Shown one piece after another: positions 50,274 to 62,006 of a DNA stretch of 64,000 nt. How positions within the stretch are numbered: the first letter of the stretch is position 1; every line of letters starts with the position of its first letter. The notes beneath the pieces were generated by a model that saw only the letters and a program-made list of their open reading frames with translations, had not been told where the DNA came from and ran no database searches. The DNA comes from Sphingopyxis sp. H073 (GTDB lineage Bacteria > Pseudomonadota > Alphaproteobacteria > Sphingomonadales > Sphingomonadaceae). Both the position numbers and the translations under genes were made by a program. The DNA lies in assembly GCF_001468395.1 (NCBI RefSeq), contig NZ_LNSG01000005.1:186001-250000 (forward strand), in the 5' to 3' direction.

Positions 50274-50711
50274 TCACGCAACGCCGCTTGCTTCATAGGG
50301 ACAAAACTCTGCCGGCGAGGACTTGACGATAAAACGAGCTTGCAATTGTTTCGCGAACTCTTGTTTCGCGCGAAGAATGAATGCGGAAGCAGCGGGTATA
50401 CGAACCTTAGAGCAAATCACGATCGCCGCCACATGCTTCTCCCTCCTTGATTTTAGCTCAGAAGAGGAAATCGTCTGAGCTAGTTGATTTTTAGCATGCT
50501 CAAGGTCTGTTCCTTTCAATTCTATAAATAAAGAACATACATTCGGGCGCCGTAAAAGCTTGTCGCAGCGAATCCCGGTTGTGATAAGACATCCATCAAT
50601 CTCGCATCGCTCAAATTCGTGATTATCGGGATTGCGAAAAACCACAGACGATTTTTTCTCTTCAAATTTGATTTTTGAATGAGAGACGATCTCGCAACAG
50701 CCTTCGGTCAT
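50274..50711 (-). CDS. Putative PD-(D/E)xK-like nuclease, effector of a two-gene cassette
   Basis: 145 aa. Its ATG shares the A of the upstream ATPase stop (TAATG), so translation is coupled. Core RCDKLLRRPNVCSLFIELKG gives Asp50, Glu64 and Lys66 in D-x13-E-x-K spacing. It is followed by a helix EHAKNQLAQTI with Gln76 and a strand HVAAIVICSK. This is the usual order of a restriction-endonuclease-like fold (beta strand with D, beta strand with ExK, helix, beta strand). No signal or membrane segment. G+C is far below the surroundings. Nuclease activity and defence role are inferred; the family is not one I recognise. Confidence 0.72.
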   Translation of the reverse strand: MTEGCCEIVSHSKIKFEEKKSSVVFRNPDNHEFERCEIDGCLITTGIRCDKLLRRPNVCSLFIELKGTDLEHAKNQLAQTISSSELKSRREKHVAAIVICSKVRIPAASAFILRAKQEFAKQLQARFIVKSSPAEFCPYEASGVA

Positions 50712-52036
50712 TAGGATATCTTCATTTCTATATCGAGAAGCTTGTCAAAATCACTGACAATATCGTCAGATATGGAATCAAGGTAAGAGCTGTCGATAAT
50801 CCCATCGTCTCCGACAATATCTGTCACAAATCCATCTTGAATTGCGTAAGCGCTGAATTGATTTGGAAGAATCCATCGATCTCTAGGTACAACTTCATTG
50901 ATATCCGTGTTGCGCTTTTTCCTCCTAGAGAGCGATCCCGCTTTCAGGAAGACATTCAGCCGTCCCATGATATAGGGTGAGTGGGTAGTCAGAATAAGGC
51001 TTCGTGTATTCTCGGTAAATCTAAGGCTGTCAAAGATGTACCCCAAAAACGCGCTCTGGGCGGTAGGGAACAAGTGGGCCTCTGGTTCTTCTATGTAAAG
51101 TATTTCCCTCTGCGGGGACTTATTTCCTTTTCTAATTTCCTCGATTTCTGCAAAATATCTAATGAGCGTCCACATCGGCAACAATTCTTGCTGCCCGCTG
51201 CTCAAGGAAGAAAAGGGGACTTTGCGCCCATCTCTAGTTTTGACATATTCTGCTTCAGGTTCGTAGACGATCTCGCCGCCAAAAAGTCGGTCCGTAAAAT
51301 CCATATTTCGAGCACGAAACTCGTCACCCATGCGCCTATTAAACATATTCCCGCCAAATGATGCGTTGTGTTCTCTGAGATTCGAAAACAGCTTCGCAAA
51401 GCGGATGGTGATAGGGTCAAGGTTGCTGAAATTATCGAAACCAGCGACCATTTTACCAATACTGGTAAAAAATGCCCGGCCGGCAGGAATGAAGGTTTGA
51501 GAGTTTACAAACTCATTTCTTAGCTCCTTCGAGATTCTGGCGCGAAGTGTGTCTCGCAGGCGCCAGATGTCGTCGAATGGATCAGTGCTTCCTCTTGCAG
51601 CCTGATCAAAAAGATCTTGATCAAGCGAACGTCTTTTAATGTTATTGAAGGCGGAAAGGGATTTCCTATAAAAATCTTCAAACCAATCCGAGAATGATAT
51701 CGCGAGTTCTTCTGTAGGGCGATTATTTTTTGTTCGCCTTAAGATTCGAACATAAAAATCGCCTGATGCGTAGCTAATATTAAAACGCTCTTTCCCCCAA
51801 GCTGAAGGAGGAAACCAAGATCGGAAATTTTTTCCAATAGTCCTTTTAAATTCTTCAAACGAGTCTCCTCGTTCAGCAGCTTTAATGTGCAGATCTAGTA
51901 TATCTGCAAAGAAGTAGTTTAGCTTGGTGGTGACGCTCTTTCCGCTGCCTTGGGGGCCAATTATTGCTACAACTGGGGTGACCTCAAACTCAGCTTCTTT
52001 GAGGCAGGAAAAATTGCTTATGCTTAATATCGTCAT
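50711..52036 (-). CDS. SMC/ABC-like AAA ATPase (AAA_15/AAA_21 type), sensor of a two-gene cassette
   Basis: 441 aa from ATG 52036 (MTILSISNFSCLKEAEFEVT); a frame extension to 52111 covers the likely promoter and is rejected. Walker A GPQGSGKS at residues 27-34, ABC-type signature LSSGQQE at 278-284, Walker B ILYIEEPEAH at 312-321 and H-loop TTHS at 350-353, so the nucleotide site is complete. TFIPAGRAFF (about 181-190) is typical of OLD/Septu-type defence ATPases. No toprim domain follows, unlike OLD nucleases. G+C roughly 37-42% in sampled lines against about 70% in pstB. Coupled to the small downstream gene. Confidence 0.85.
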   Translation of the reverse strand: MTILSISNFSCLKEAEFEVTPVVAIIGPQGSGKSVTTKLNYFFADILDLHIKAAERGDSFEEFKRTIGKNFRSWFPPSAWGKERFNISYASGDFYVRILRRTKNNRPTEELAISFSDWFEDFYRKSLSAFNNIKRRSLDQDLFDQAARGSTDPFDDIWRLRDTLRARISKELRNEFVNSQTFIPAGRAFFTSIGKMVAGFDNFSNLDPITIRFAKLFSNLREHNASFGGNMFNRRMGDEFRARNMDFTDRLFGGEIVYEPEAEYVKTRDGRKVPFSSLSSGQQELLPMWTLIRYFAEIEEIRKGNKSPQREILYIEEPEAHLFPTAQSAFLGYIFDSLRFTENTRSLILTTHSPYIMGRLNVFLKAGSLSRRKKRNTDINEVVPRDRWILPNQFSAYAIQDGFVTDIVGDDGIIDSSYLDSISDDIVSDFDKLLDIEMKIS

Positions 52037-52081
52037 CGCTTGCTCGAACGATTGGAGGCCGGAATGGCATGATTTCCGCCC

Positions 52082-52111
52082 TATGTTGAACGACAGACCG
52101 CCAGTCGTCAA
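52082..52111 (-). promoter_or_regulatory. Possible promoter of the ATPase-nuclease cassette
   Basis: On the minus strand TTGACG (52111-52106) and AACATA (52087-52082) are spaced by 18 bases and lie about 45 bases before the ATPase ATG. A sigma-70-like match, but short motifs of this kind occur by chance. Confidence 0.35.
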
Positions 52112-52134
52112 ATTCTCAGTTGAGTAGGCGAAAT

Positions 52135-52449
52135 ATGACGATCCTCATCACCGGCCACGTCATCCTCACCTCAGAACATCGCGAGCGCATGATCGCGCTC
52201 GGCGCCGAGCATAGCGCGCGGTCGCGGGGCGAGCCGGGGTGTCTGGCGCACAACTGCCATATCGATGTCGAGAACCCCGACCGGCTGATGTTCGTCGAGG
52301 AGTGGGAGAGCATCGACGCGGTGCGCACCCATTTCGCGGTCCCCGCGTCTGCCGCCTTCGTCGCCGAAATGCGCGCGCTCTCGCCCGAGCAGCCCGCGAT
52401 CCGCATCTATGCCGCCGAGGATATCACGGCAAAGCTGATGGGGGCTTAG
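52135..52449 (+). CDS. Antibiotic biosynthesis monooxygenase (ABM) domain protein
   Basis: 104 aa from ATG 52135 (MTILITGHVILTSEHRERMI). Dimeric ferredoxin-like ABM fold: ARSRGEPGCLAHNCHIDVEN and LMFVEEWESIDAVRTHFAVP are the family's two signature regions. Small quinone or heme-type monooxygenases have this fold; the substrate is unknown. Marks the return to host base composition right of the foreign cassette, whose first gene diverges from it. Confidence 0.85.
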   Translation: MTILITGHVILTSEHRERMIALGAEHSARSRGEPGCLAHNCHIDVENPDRLMFVEEWESIDAVRTHFAVPASAAFVAEMRALSPEQPAIRIYAAEDITAKLMGA

Positions 52450-52888
52450 ACAAGATTATCTCACGCGAAGACGCGAAGACGCGAAGGGGTTGCGTGGGGT
52501 TTCTGGCGGCGGGTTCGGCCGCTGGCGGCGTCAAGTCTCACACAAAGACACAAAGAGGGCGGCTGGGGCCGCTGATGCCGCGTGCCAATCGGGCGTTGGA
52601 CGACGTAAGGCCGGACGTCGTCCGGCTTTGATCGAGGCTACCGTCGTTCGGCAATCGACCGGTAGCGCCCGAAAACAGCCCTCTTTGTGTCTTTGTGTGA
52701 GAAATCCCTTCCTTCTTCTTCGCGCCTTCGCGCCCCTTCGACTGCCTTGGCAGGCGCTCAGGACAGGCTTCGCGTGAGATATTTTTTCCATCACGCACGA
52801 AGCGGGGTGCCGGAATGGCTTCGCCTTGCCCGCCACTCCATTGTTTGCCACAGCTTCGCCGCGCAGCGCGCGCCGCATCGGGGAGCAA
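52450..52888. repeat. Gene-free 439-bp interval with a large palindromic element
   Basis: Perfect 25-base inverted arms lie at 52536-52560 and 52678-52702 (right arm GCCCTCTTTGTGTCTTTGTG...), enclosing 117 bases. Outside them, CGCGAAG-type direct repeats on the left (52461-52489) are roughly mirrored by CTTCGCGCCTTCGCG on the right (52717-52740), and an inner GGACGACGT... palindrome lies near 52600-52620. Open frames here are interrupted or repeat-derived and lack similarity, so no gene is called. Confidence 0.8.
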
Positions 52889-53437
52889 ATGAGCGGGTTC
52901 GAATTCATCTTTTCGCTGTTCGGGCTGATCCTCGGCCTCGCGCTCGCCGAGGGGCTGGGCGGATTGAGCCGCGCGCTGAAGGCCAGCCACCGCGTGCGCA
53001 TCGGCTGGCCGACCGCGCTGCTCGGCCTGTTCGTGTCGTGCGACGTCGTCACCTTCTGGATGTACGGCTGGTCCTTGCGCGACCTGCTGCCCCTGAACTG
53101 GCCAGTGCTGTTCGGCGGCTTCATCGTCACCGCCGTCTATTTCGTCGCCGCCAGCCTTGTCTTTCCCGACGATCCCGATGCGTGGGACGACCTCAACGCC
53201 CATTTCGACAAGCACCGGCGCAAGGTGATCGGCGGCATCCTGCTCTGCAATGTCGCATTGATCGCCAGCGTCGCGGCGCTCGACGGATTGCCGCCCCTCG
53301 ACCTGCGCCGGCTCGTCCTGACCTGGAGCTTCTTCCCCGTCGCGGCGCTCGCGATCCAGGCAAAGGACCGCCGCATCGTCTGTGCTTGCCTGATCTGGCT
53401 GATCGCACTCTATCCGCTCTCGGCGGTGTGGCGCTGA
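52889..53437 (+). CDS. Integral membrane protein, unknown
   Basis: 182 aa from ATG 52889 with GGGAG upstream. Five probable membrane helices; begins MSGFEFIFSLFGLILGLALA then EGLGGLSRALKASHRV. Short charged loops, no catalytic motif. Proteins with this FxFSxxGxILGLAxAE start are common in sphingomonads but uncharacterised. Confidence 0.72.
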   Translation: MSGFEFIFSLFGLILGLALAEGLGGLSRALKASHRVRIGWPTALLGLFVSCDVVTFWMYGWSLRDLLPLNWPVLFGGFIVTAVYFVAASLVFPDDPDAWDDLNAHFDKHRRKVIGGILLCNVALIASVAALDGLPPLDLRRLVLTWSFFPVAALAIQAKDRRIVCACLIWLIALYPLSAVWR

Positions 53438-53475
53438 GGCGCACGCCATTCCGCAAATCGGCTCGTTCGGCGCGA

Positions 53476-54189
53476 TCAATCGAAGCTGTAGACGTCCTTG
53501 AAGCCTTTGCTCCTCGCGTAGCTGTTACCCGCCTGCTGCGCGACTTTGAGCCCCTGTTGAAGGACGGGGAAAATGACGCCCAAGTCGGATTGCATGTGCG
53601 TCTCCGTTTCCTTTTGCAGCGCCGCGACGCGCTCGATCAGTGCGGCGCCCCCGGGCGATCGAAACAAGGCCTGCTGCGTTGCCTCGAACGCTCTGGAATC
53701 GAATTGTGCACCTAAATCGGCGCGTTTCGCTGCGCCCACGGCCGTGTCGCCGTCGCGAACCTCGACGCGTATCTTGACGATGGAATAGACGGCACCGCGA
53801 TAGGTATCTGCCAGCCGGCCCAATTCGGCGGGCGTAAATCGCGCGCTTATACGCGCGCGTGTCTTGTCGTGGACCTCGTCGAGCTTAGCGGGGAGGTTCT
53901 TCTCGCAATAGGCGACCAGGCTGGCGACCATCGCATCGTGAATGCCGGGAATCGCCTGTTCGAGCGCGATCTCGTCGGGCCAGGTTTCCAGCCGGGTACG
54001 ATATACTTTCGAGCAGCTGTCGAGCATCATGGCTTCGACGGGAGCCAGCGGCATGAAGAAATGCGCCATGATGTCGAGATCGGACATACCTGCGGCCGCA
54101 ACCGCAACCGCAGGCGGTTCGGCGAGCGCGCCCGTCGCCATCCCGGCGGAAGCCAGCAGCGCTGCCGACAAGGCCGTCCTGGTTTTCAT
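53476..54189 (-). CDS. Periplasmic hypothetical protein (DUF2059-like helical)
   Basis: 237 aa. Signal peptide residues 1-23 (MKTRTALSAALLASAGMATG ending ALA). Mature protein is mainly helical with two cysteines (MMLDSCSKVY, LVAYCEKNLP) that could form a disulfide. FTPAELGRLADTYRGAVYSI resembles the DUF2059 helix pair, a weak match. Convergent with the preceding membrane protein gene. Confidence 0.65.
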   Translation of the reverse strand: MKTRTALSAALLASAGMATGALAEPPAVAVAAAGMSDLDIMAHFFMPLAPVEAMMLDSCSKVYRTRLETWPDEIALEQAIPGIHDAMVASLVAYCEKNLPAKLDEVHDKTRARISARFTPAELGRLADTYRGAVYSIVKIRVEVRDGDTAVGAAKRADLGAQFDSRAFEATQQALFRSPGGAALIERVAALQKETETHMQSDLGVIFPVLQQGLKVAQQAGNSYARSKGFKDVYSFD

Positions 54190-54230
54190 GCGGTGATTCC
54201 CCCAATCCGACGCAGGAGCGTCCCCGCCCC

Positions 54231-57128
<2,898 letters not shown>

Positions 57129-57139
57129 GGGAGGGGTAT

Positions 57140-57154
57140 GTTCCAGATTTGTTC
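57140..57154. promoter_or_regulatory. SOS (LexA) box upstream of uvrA
   Basis: GTTC (57140-57143), seven bases, GTTC (57151-57154): an exact inverse reading of the GAAC-N7-GAAC operator also found before lexA. It sits 12 bases from the uvrA ATG, where repressor would block transcription. Confidence 0.85.
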
Positions 57155-57361
57155 TATTGGCGCAAGAGGCGGTTCCGCACCGGTTCGCCGGTAAGATAGG
57201 AGGCCCGGCGCCGCACCGCAATGCGGTGGCATTCCACCAACATGCCAAAGGCTTCGACCAATGCCGGGCGGCTTGCTTGACCCCGTGACGTCGCAGGCGG
57301 ACAAGAATGGCCATTCGCGCCGCCTCGACCCGGCGGTGCAGAACAATCAGGAGACGGGGTA

Positions 57362-59446
57362 ATGAAAAGCTTTCTAACGAGCGCCGCAGGGCTGGCGATC
57401 GCGGCCGCCTTGGCTGCGGCGCCTGCAATGGCGAGTGACAACACAATGTCCGCGACGCTGGTCGCCAAGGCTGATGGCGAAGGGGACGCCGCGGTGAAGG
57501 GCGATGCGTCGCTGAAGGCGCTGACCTTCGGGACATGGGGCGTCGACCTTGCCGCGCGCGACACCAATGTGAAACCCGGGGACGACTTCGACAGATATGC
57601 GAACGGCGGCTGGTTTGCGCGCACCGAGATCCCGGCCGATCAGGCGTCGGCGGGTGTCGACTATGATGTTTACAACCTGACGCAGCGCCAGCTCGGACAG
57701 CTTGTCACTGGAGCTCCCGCGACGTCGCAGGTCGGCGGCCTATACCAGAGCTTCATGGACGAGAAGCGGGTCGACGCGCTGGGCGCCAGGCCACTGATGG
57801 CCGACGTCGATGCTGTTGCGGCGATCAAGGACAAGAGCGCGATGGCGCGCTTCATGGGCTCGACGCAGGGGACGTTTGGCGCGACGATCGTCTCCGGCGG
57901 CCCCTATGCCGACACAAACGATCCGACGGTGAACGTCCTGTGGCTCGGCCAGGCGGGGCTGGGGCTTCCCGAACGCGACTATTATCTGAACGACAGTTTC
58001 AAGACTCAGCGCGATGCCTATCGCGCCTATATCGTGCGAACGATGAAGATGGTCGGCAATGGCGCGCCCGAGAAGGCGGCGGATGCGATCATGGCGTTCG
58101 AAACCGAGATCGCGAAGGTAAGCTGGGCGATCGCCGACCGCCGCGACATCGGCAAGATCAACAATCCGATGTCGTCGGACGAACTCGCGGCCTTTGCTCC
58201 GGGACTCGACTGGAAGGCCTGGTTGGAAGGCGCCGGCATCGGGCCGCAGAAGCGGATCATCGTCAACGAGAATACGGCGGTGCGCGACATTGCGGCGCTC
58301 TATGCAAGGACGCCGCTCGACACGATCAAGCTGTGGCAGCAATTCCACATCGCCGACAATGCGGCGCCCTATCTTTCCAAGGCATTCGTCGACAGCCGCT
58401 TCGAATATACCAAAGTGCTGAGCGGCGTCGGCGAACTGCGTCCGCGCTGGAAACGCGGGCTGACGCTGGTCGACGGCAGCCTCGGCGAACTGGTCGGCGA
58501 AACCTATGCGAGGCAATATTTCCCGGCGAGCGCGAAAGCGAAGATGGAAGCGCTGGTCGCGAATCTGAAGCTCGCGATGGGCGATCGCATCCGCAGCAAC
58601 AGCTGGATGGCGCCCGAGACCAAGGCGGCGGCGCTCGACAAGCTGGCGAAGATGGACGTCATGGTTGGCTATCCCGACAAATGGCGCGACTATTCGGGGC
58701 TCAAGATCGATCCGACCGACCTCTATGGCAATGTGAAGCGCAGCGCGGCGTTCGAATATGCCTATTCGCTGTCAGACCTGAACAAGCCCGTCGATCGCAA
58801 GAAATGGTCGATGAACCCGCAGGAGGTAAACGCCTACAACGGCGGCCTCGAGAACAAGATCGTGTTCCCGGCCGGCATACTGCAGGCGCCTTACTTCAGC
58901 GAGAGCGTCGACGATGCAGTCAACTATGGCGCGATCGGCGCCGTTATCGGCCACGAGATCTCGCATGGCTTCGATGATCAGGGGCGCAAGATCGACGCCA
59001 ATGGCGCGGTGCGCGACTGGTGGACCGCGGCAGACGCGGCGCGCTTCGAGGCGCAGGCGAAGGCGTTTGGTGCGCAATACGCGACCTTTGAGGCGGCGCC
59101 CGGCGCCTTCATCAATCCCGACCTGACGATGGGTGAGAATATCGCCGATCTCGCGGGGCTGGAGATTGCCTATGACGCCTACCACCGCTCGCTGGGCGGC
59201 AAGGAGGCGCCGGTGATCGACGGTCTGACCGGCGACCAGCGCTTCTTCCTCGCCTTTGCGCAGGCGTGGCGCGACAAGGCACGCGAGGATTCGATCAAGC
59301 AGCAGGTCGCAAGCGACGAGCACGCCCCGGCGCGCTGGCGGATCATCGGCCCGGTGCGCAACGTCGATGCCTGGTACAAGGCGTTCAACGTCACGCCCGA
59401 CAATAAATATTATCTGAAACCCGAGGCGCGCACGCGCATCTGGTGA
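57362..59446 (+). CDS. M13-family zinc metallopeptidase (neprilysin/PepO-like)
   Basis: 694 aa. Signal peptide residues 1-24 (ending APAMA). N-terminal M13 domain from [20 protein letters not shown]. Catalytic motif [12 protein letters not shown] (HExxH) near residue 530, third zinc ligand in [12 protein letters not shown], and the C-terminal [13 protein letters not shown] with [11 protein letters not shown], the standard M13 end. Secreted endopeptidase of broad peptide specificity. Ends one base before the convergent BCCT stop. Confidence 0.95.
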   Translation: MKSFLTSAAGLAIAAALAAAPAMASDNTMSATLVAKADGEGDAAVKGDASLKALTFGTWGVDLAARDTNVKPGDDFDRYANGGWFARTEIPADQASAGVDYDVYNLTQRQLGQLVTGAPATSQVGGLYQSFMDEKRVDALGARPLMADVDAVAAIKDKSAMARFMGSTQGTFGATIVSGGPYADTNDPTVNVLWLGQAGLGLPERDYYLNDSFKTQRDAYRAYIVRTMKMVGNGAPEKAADAIMAFETEIAKVSWAIADRRDIGKINNPMSSDELAAFAPGLDWKAWLEGAGIGPQKRIIVNENTAVRDIAALYARTPLDTIKLWQQFHIADNAAPYLSKAFVDSRFEYTKVLSGVGELRPRWKRGLTLVDGSLGELVGETYARQYFPASAKAKMEALVANLKLAMGDRIRSNSWMAPETKAAALDKLAKMDVMVGYPDKWRDYSGLKIDPTDLYGNVKRSAAFEYAYSLSDLNKPVDRKKWSMNPQEVNAYNGGLENKIVFPAGILQAPYFSESVDDAVNYGAIGAVIGHEISHGFDDQGRKIDANGAVRDWWTAADAARFEAQAKAFGAQYATFEAAPGAFINPDLTMGENIADLAGLEIAYDAYHRSLGGKEAPVIDGLTGDQRFFLAFAQAWRDKAREDSIKQQVASDEHAPARWRIIGPVRNVDAWYKAFNVTPDNKYYLKPEARTRIW

Positions 59447-60982
59447 TCAGCCGGAGACGACGGGGGCGACCGCCGGTCGCCCCCGTACCAGCATCACCGT
59501 GAGCGACAGCGCCGCGCCGATGATGACGAACAGCGCGGGAAAGCCGCCCAGCACCGACATCATGCGGATGCCGTCGAGCCCCGAGCCCGCGACGAGAACG
59601 ATCGCGACGAGCCCGACCGCAATTCCCCACACGCTTTGCACGCCCATCGGCGCTTCGGGCGCGTCGGGGGTGATGCCGCGGGTCGAAAGCGCACTCATCG
59701 CCGAAACATTGGCGTCGGCGCCCGCGACATAGGACAGGAAGATGGTGAAAAGAATGAGCCCCGTCGCAGCTGGGCCGCCGCCGAGCGCGTCGAACAGGCG
59801 GAAGAGAACCGAGTCCGGGCCCTTCGCCGCGATCACCGAATAGAGGCTGGCGCCGCTCTGCTGGTCGATGACGATGGCCGAGCCTGCGATGGCGGTCATC
59901 CACAGCGCGCCGAACAGCGATGGCAGGACGAGATTCATCAGTATGAACTCGCGCACGCTGTAACCGATGGCCAGCCGTCCGAGGAAGAGCGCGGTGACCG
60001 GCGCCCAGGCGAACCAGTTGCCCCAATAGAAAATCGTCCACTGCCGGCTCCACGCGCCGTCGACGTCGAGGCCGAGATTGCGGGGAATGAAGGTGGTGAA
60101 ATATTCGCCCGTGGCGCGCAGCGACAGGCCGAACATCTTGGCGGTCGGGCCAGCGACGAGTGCGAAGGCGATGATCGCGAAGAACAGCCAGGTGTTCAGC
60201 ACCGACAGGCCGGCGATGCCCTTTTGCAACCCCATCGCAGCCGAGATCAGAAAACTCGCGACGATCAGCGCCGCAATTCCCCATTTGAGCGGCATTCCAC
60301 CGCTGAAATGGCCCAGATTCTCCACGCCGCCTGCCAGCGCCAGGATTCCGGCGCCCATCGACGCTGCCATTCCGGCGACGAGCGCATATAGGCAGACGAT
60401 GTCGATGCCCGTGCCAACCGGTCCGTGCGCGCGATTGCCGAGCAGCGGGACGAACAGCGAAGACAGGCTGAACGGCTCGCCGCGGTTATAATAGACAAGC
60501 GCGAAGGCGAGCGCCGCGACGGTGTAGATTGCGTAGGGCGTTAACGTCCAGTGCAGGAACATCGTCGACATGGCGAAGGTCGCGGCAGCATCGCTGCCCG
60601 GTTCCATTCCCAGCATCGGAGGCGGCGCGTTGAGATGGAACAGCGGCTCGGCCGCCCCCCAGAAGAGGATACCGGTCGCGATCGTCGTGCAGAGCATCAC
60701 CGCGAACCAGCGCCAGCGCCCGAGCAGCGGCTTGGCGCCCGCTCCGCCGATGATCGTCTGGCCGAATGGCGACAGCGCTGCCAGCGCGAGAAGAGCCAGA
60801 AAAGCCAGACCGGCACCCGCGAAGAGCGGGCCGAAATGCTCCAGTATCCAGTCGTTGGCCGCAGCCTCAGCCGCGACGAAACGCGTGCCCTGCCAGAGGC
60901 TGAGGACGAGCGCCGCAGAAAGGGTCGCCAGCGGAACAAAAAAGACCGCGCGATTGATGGGGTGACGGGTTGAGGCTGGCAA
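59447..60982 (-). CDS. BCCT-family (betaine/carnitine/choline) transporter
   Basis: 511 aa read from TTG 60982 (MPASTRHPINRAVFF); the frame is open further to 61225 but that part has no similarity and overlaps the divergent gene. Twelve membrane helices. The family segment TIFYWGNWFAWAPVTALFLG with RLAIGYSVREFI is clear, and WTLTPYAIYTVAALAFAL carries the substrate-site Trp. Imports a quaternary-ammonium compound or related solute. No betaine enzymes adjacent, so the substrate is open. The start is uncertain. Confidence 0.85.
   Translation of the reverse strand: MPASTRHPINRAVFFVPLATLSAALVLSLWQGTRFVAAEAAANDWILEHFGPLFAGAGLAFLALLALAALSPFGQTIIGGAGAKPLLGRWRWFAVMLCTTIATGILFWGAAEPLFHLNAPPPMLGMEPGSDAAATFAMSTMFLHWTLTPYAIYTVAALAFALVYYNRGEPFSLSSLFVPLLGNRAHGPVGTGIDIVCLYALVAGMAASMGAGILALAGGVENLGHFSGGMPLKWGIAALIVASFLISAAMGLQKGIAGLSVLNTWLFFAIIAFALVAGPTAKMFGLSLRATGEYFTTFIPRNLGLDVDGAWSRQWTIFYWGNWFAWAPVTALFLGRLAIGYSVREFILMNLVLPSLFGALWMTAIAGSAIVIDQQSGASLYSVIAAKGPDSVLFRLFDALGGGPAATGLILFTIFLSYVAGADANVSAMSALSTRGITPDAPEAPMGVQSVWGIAVGLVAIVLVAGSGLDGIRMMSVLGGFPALFVIIGAALSLTVMLVRGRPAVAPVVSG
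59461..59485. terminator. Perfect hairpin inside the BCCT 3' end, possible two-way terminator
   Basis: CGGGGGCGACC, loop GCC, GGTCGCCCCCG: eleven uninterrupted pairs, 14 bases past the M13 peptidase stop and within the last BCCT codons (RGRPAV). No T-tract follows, so any termination would be weak or rho-linked. Confidence 0.5.
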
Positions 60983-61115
60983 ATGTTCCGCCGTTCGGAC
61001 ATGGACAATGTCGTCAGCATGGCCGCTACCGGACCCGGCGTCAAATGATGTGCCGGGAACGGGATTTGCCGCAAGACGTTGGACGCACAGGTGCCTTGAT
61101 GGAAGGAGAGCTTCG

Positions 61116-61484
61116 ATGATCAGGACGATTTTCACGGCAACAGCGGCCATGGCGCTGCTGGCGGCAGGACAGGCAGCCGCGTGGCAGAAAAATCCAGACG
61201 GCACGACTGCGGAGGAAAAGGCCAATACCGCGAAGCTGAATGCGGACCAGCTGGCGAAGGCGCAGGCGGAAACCGACGCCTACAACGCCCGTGTCGCGGC
61301 TAACGCGCAGCAGGAGGCCGCCGCGCAGTCGACCTTCCTTGAGGAAACCTCGGCTTATGAAGCGGAAAAGGCGCGGGTCGCCGCCATGTCCGCCGAAGAA
61401 CGGATCCAATGGGAAGCCGACGTCGCGGCCTGCAAGGCCGGCGACAAGACGCGCTGCGCGCATCCGGAATCCAAGCCCAAATAG
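61116..61484 (+). CDS. Small periplasmic hypothetical protein
   Basis: 122 aa from ATG 61116 with GGAAGGAG seven bases upstream. Signal peptide residues 1-22 (MIRTIFTATAAMALLAAGQA). Mature part is a Lys/Glu/Ala-rich helix (KANTAKLNADQLAKAQAETD) ending in two cysteines (AACKAGDKTRCAHPE). No family recognised. Confidence 0.7.
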   Translation: MIRTIFTATAAMALLAAGQAAAWQKNPDGTTAEEKANTAKLNADQLAKAQAETDAYNARVAANAQQEAAAQSTFLEETSAYEAEKARVAAMSAEERIQWEADVAACKAGDKTRCAHPESKPK

Positions 61485-61496
61485 GCCTTGTGTTTC

Positions 61497-62006
61497 CTAA
61501 TCGCGATTTTCTGAAGGCTCCGGCGTTGCGTCGGGGCCTTTTCGTTGTCCGTCGGGGGGCGGTCCAGCCTCCGCCACCGGCGGCAGCGCGACGGGGATCA
61601 CCATCGCCGGCCGCGGCAAATCGGGAAAACGACCACCATAGCGGTAGTCGCCATCCGTCCCCTCTGGCGGTGAGGGGACGGCGCCTTCGTTGACCTCGCC
61701 GAGCCGGCGGAACGGCTCGCTGAGCCGACTTACGCGTTCCGCCCTCAGCCGCGCACCCACACCATAGCTGTCGGCGCATTCGAGGCATGGCGGCGCCGAG
61801 GTCGCATCGGCGACCGCCGCCTTGGGGTTGGCGCTGAGCTCGGCAAAGGACTCCGAGCCCGCCCCCTTGCCGCCCAGCCCCTGGCCGATGACGATGAAGG
61901 CCAGTAACGCGCCGGCGCCCAGCCCGGCGACGACGACGATCAGCCCGAATGCCAGGCGATAGCCCAGCCGGTCGCGACTCGAAGGAGGTCGACGTTTCCC
62001 TGCCAT
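61497..62006 (-). CDS. Single-pass membrane hypothetical protein
   Basis: 169 aa from ATG 62006 (MAGKRRPPSSRDRLGYR); an earlier in-frame start at 62147 is possible but adds no recognisable feature. One membrane helix (about residues 20-43, AFGLIVVVAGLGAGALLAFI), then a low-complexity Pro/Gly/Arg-rich tail with PPCLECADSYG. Function unknown. Confidence 0.6.
   Translation of the reverse strand: MAGKRRPPSSRDRLGYRLAFGLIVVVAGLGAGALLAFIVIGQGLGGKGAGSESFAELSANPKAAVADATSAPPCLECADSYGVGARLRAERVSRLSEPFRRLGEVNEGAVPSPPEGTDGDYRYGGRFPDLPRPAMVIPVALPPVAEAGPPPDGQRKGPDATPEPSENRD

Noticed and set aside
50253-50450. 65-codon plus-strand open frame after the right-facing PHO box
   Set aside because: Lies wholly within the antisense of the nuclease-like gene, weak start, no similarity; not accepted as the missing Pho-controlled gene.
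52490-52777. Open frames in the 52450-52888 interval
   Set aside because: They translate palindromic and CGCGAAG repeats; no ribosome site or family likeness.
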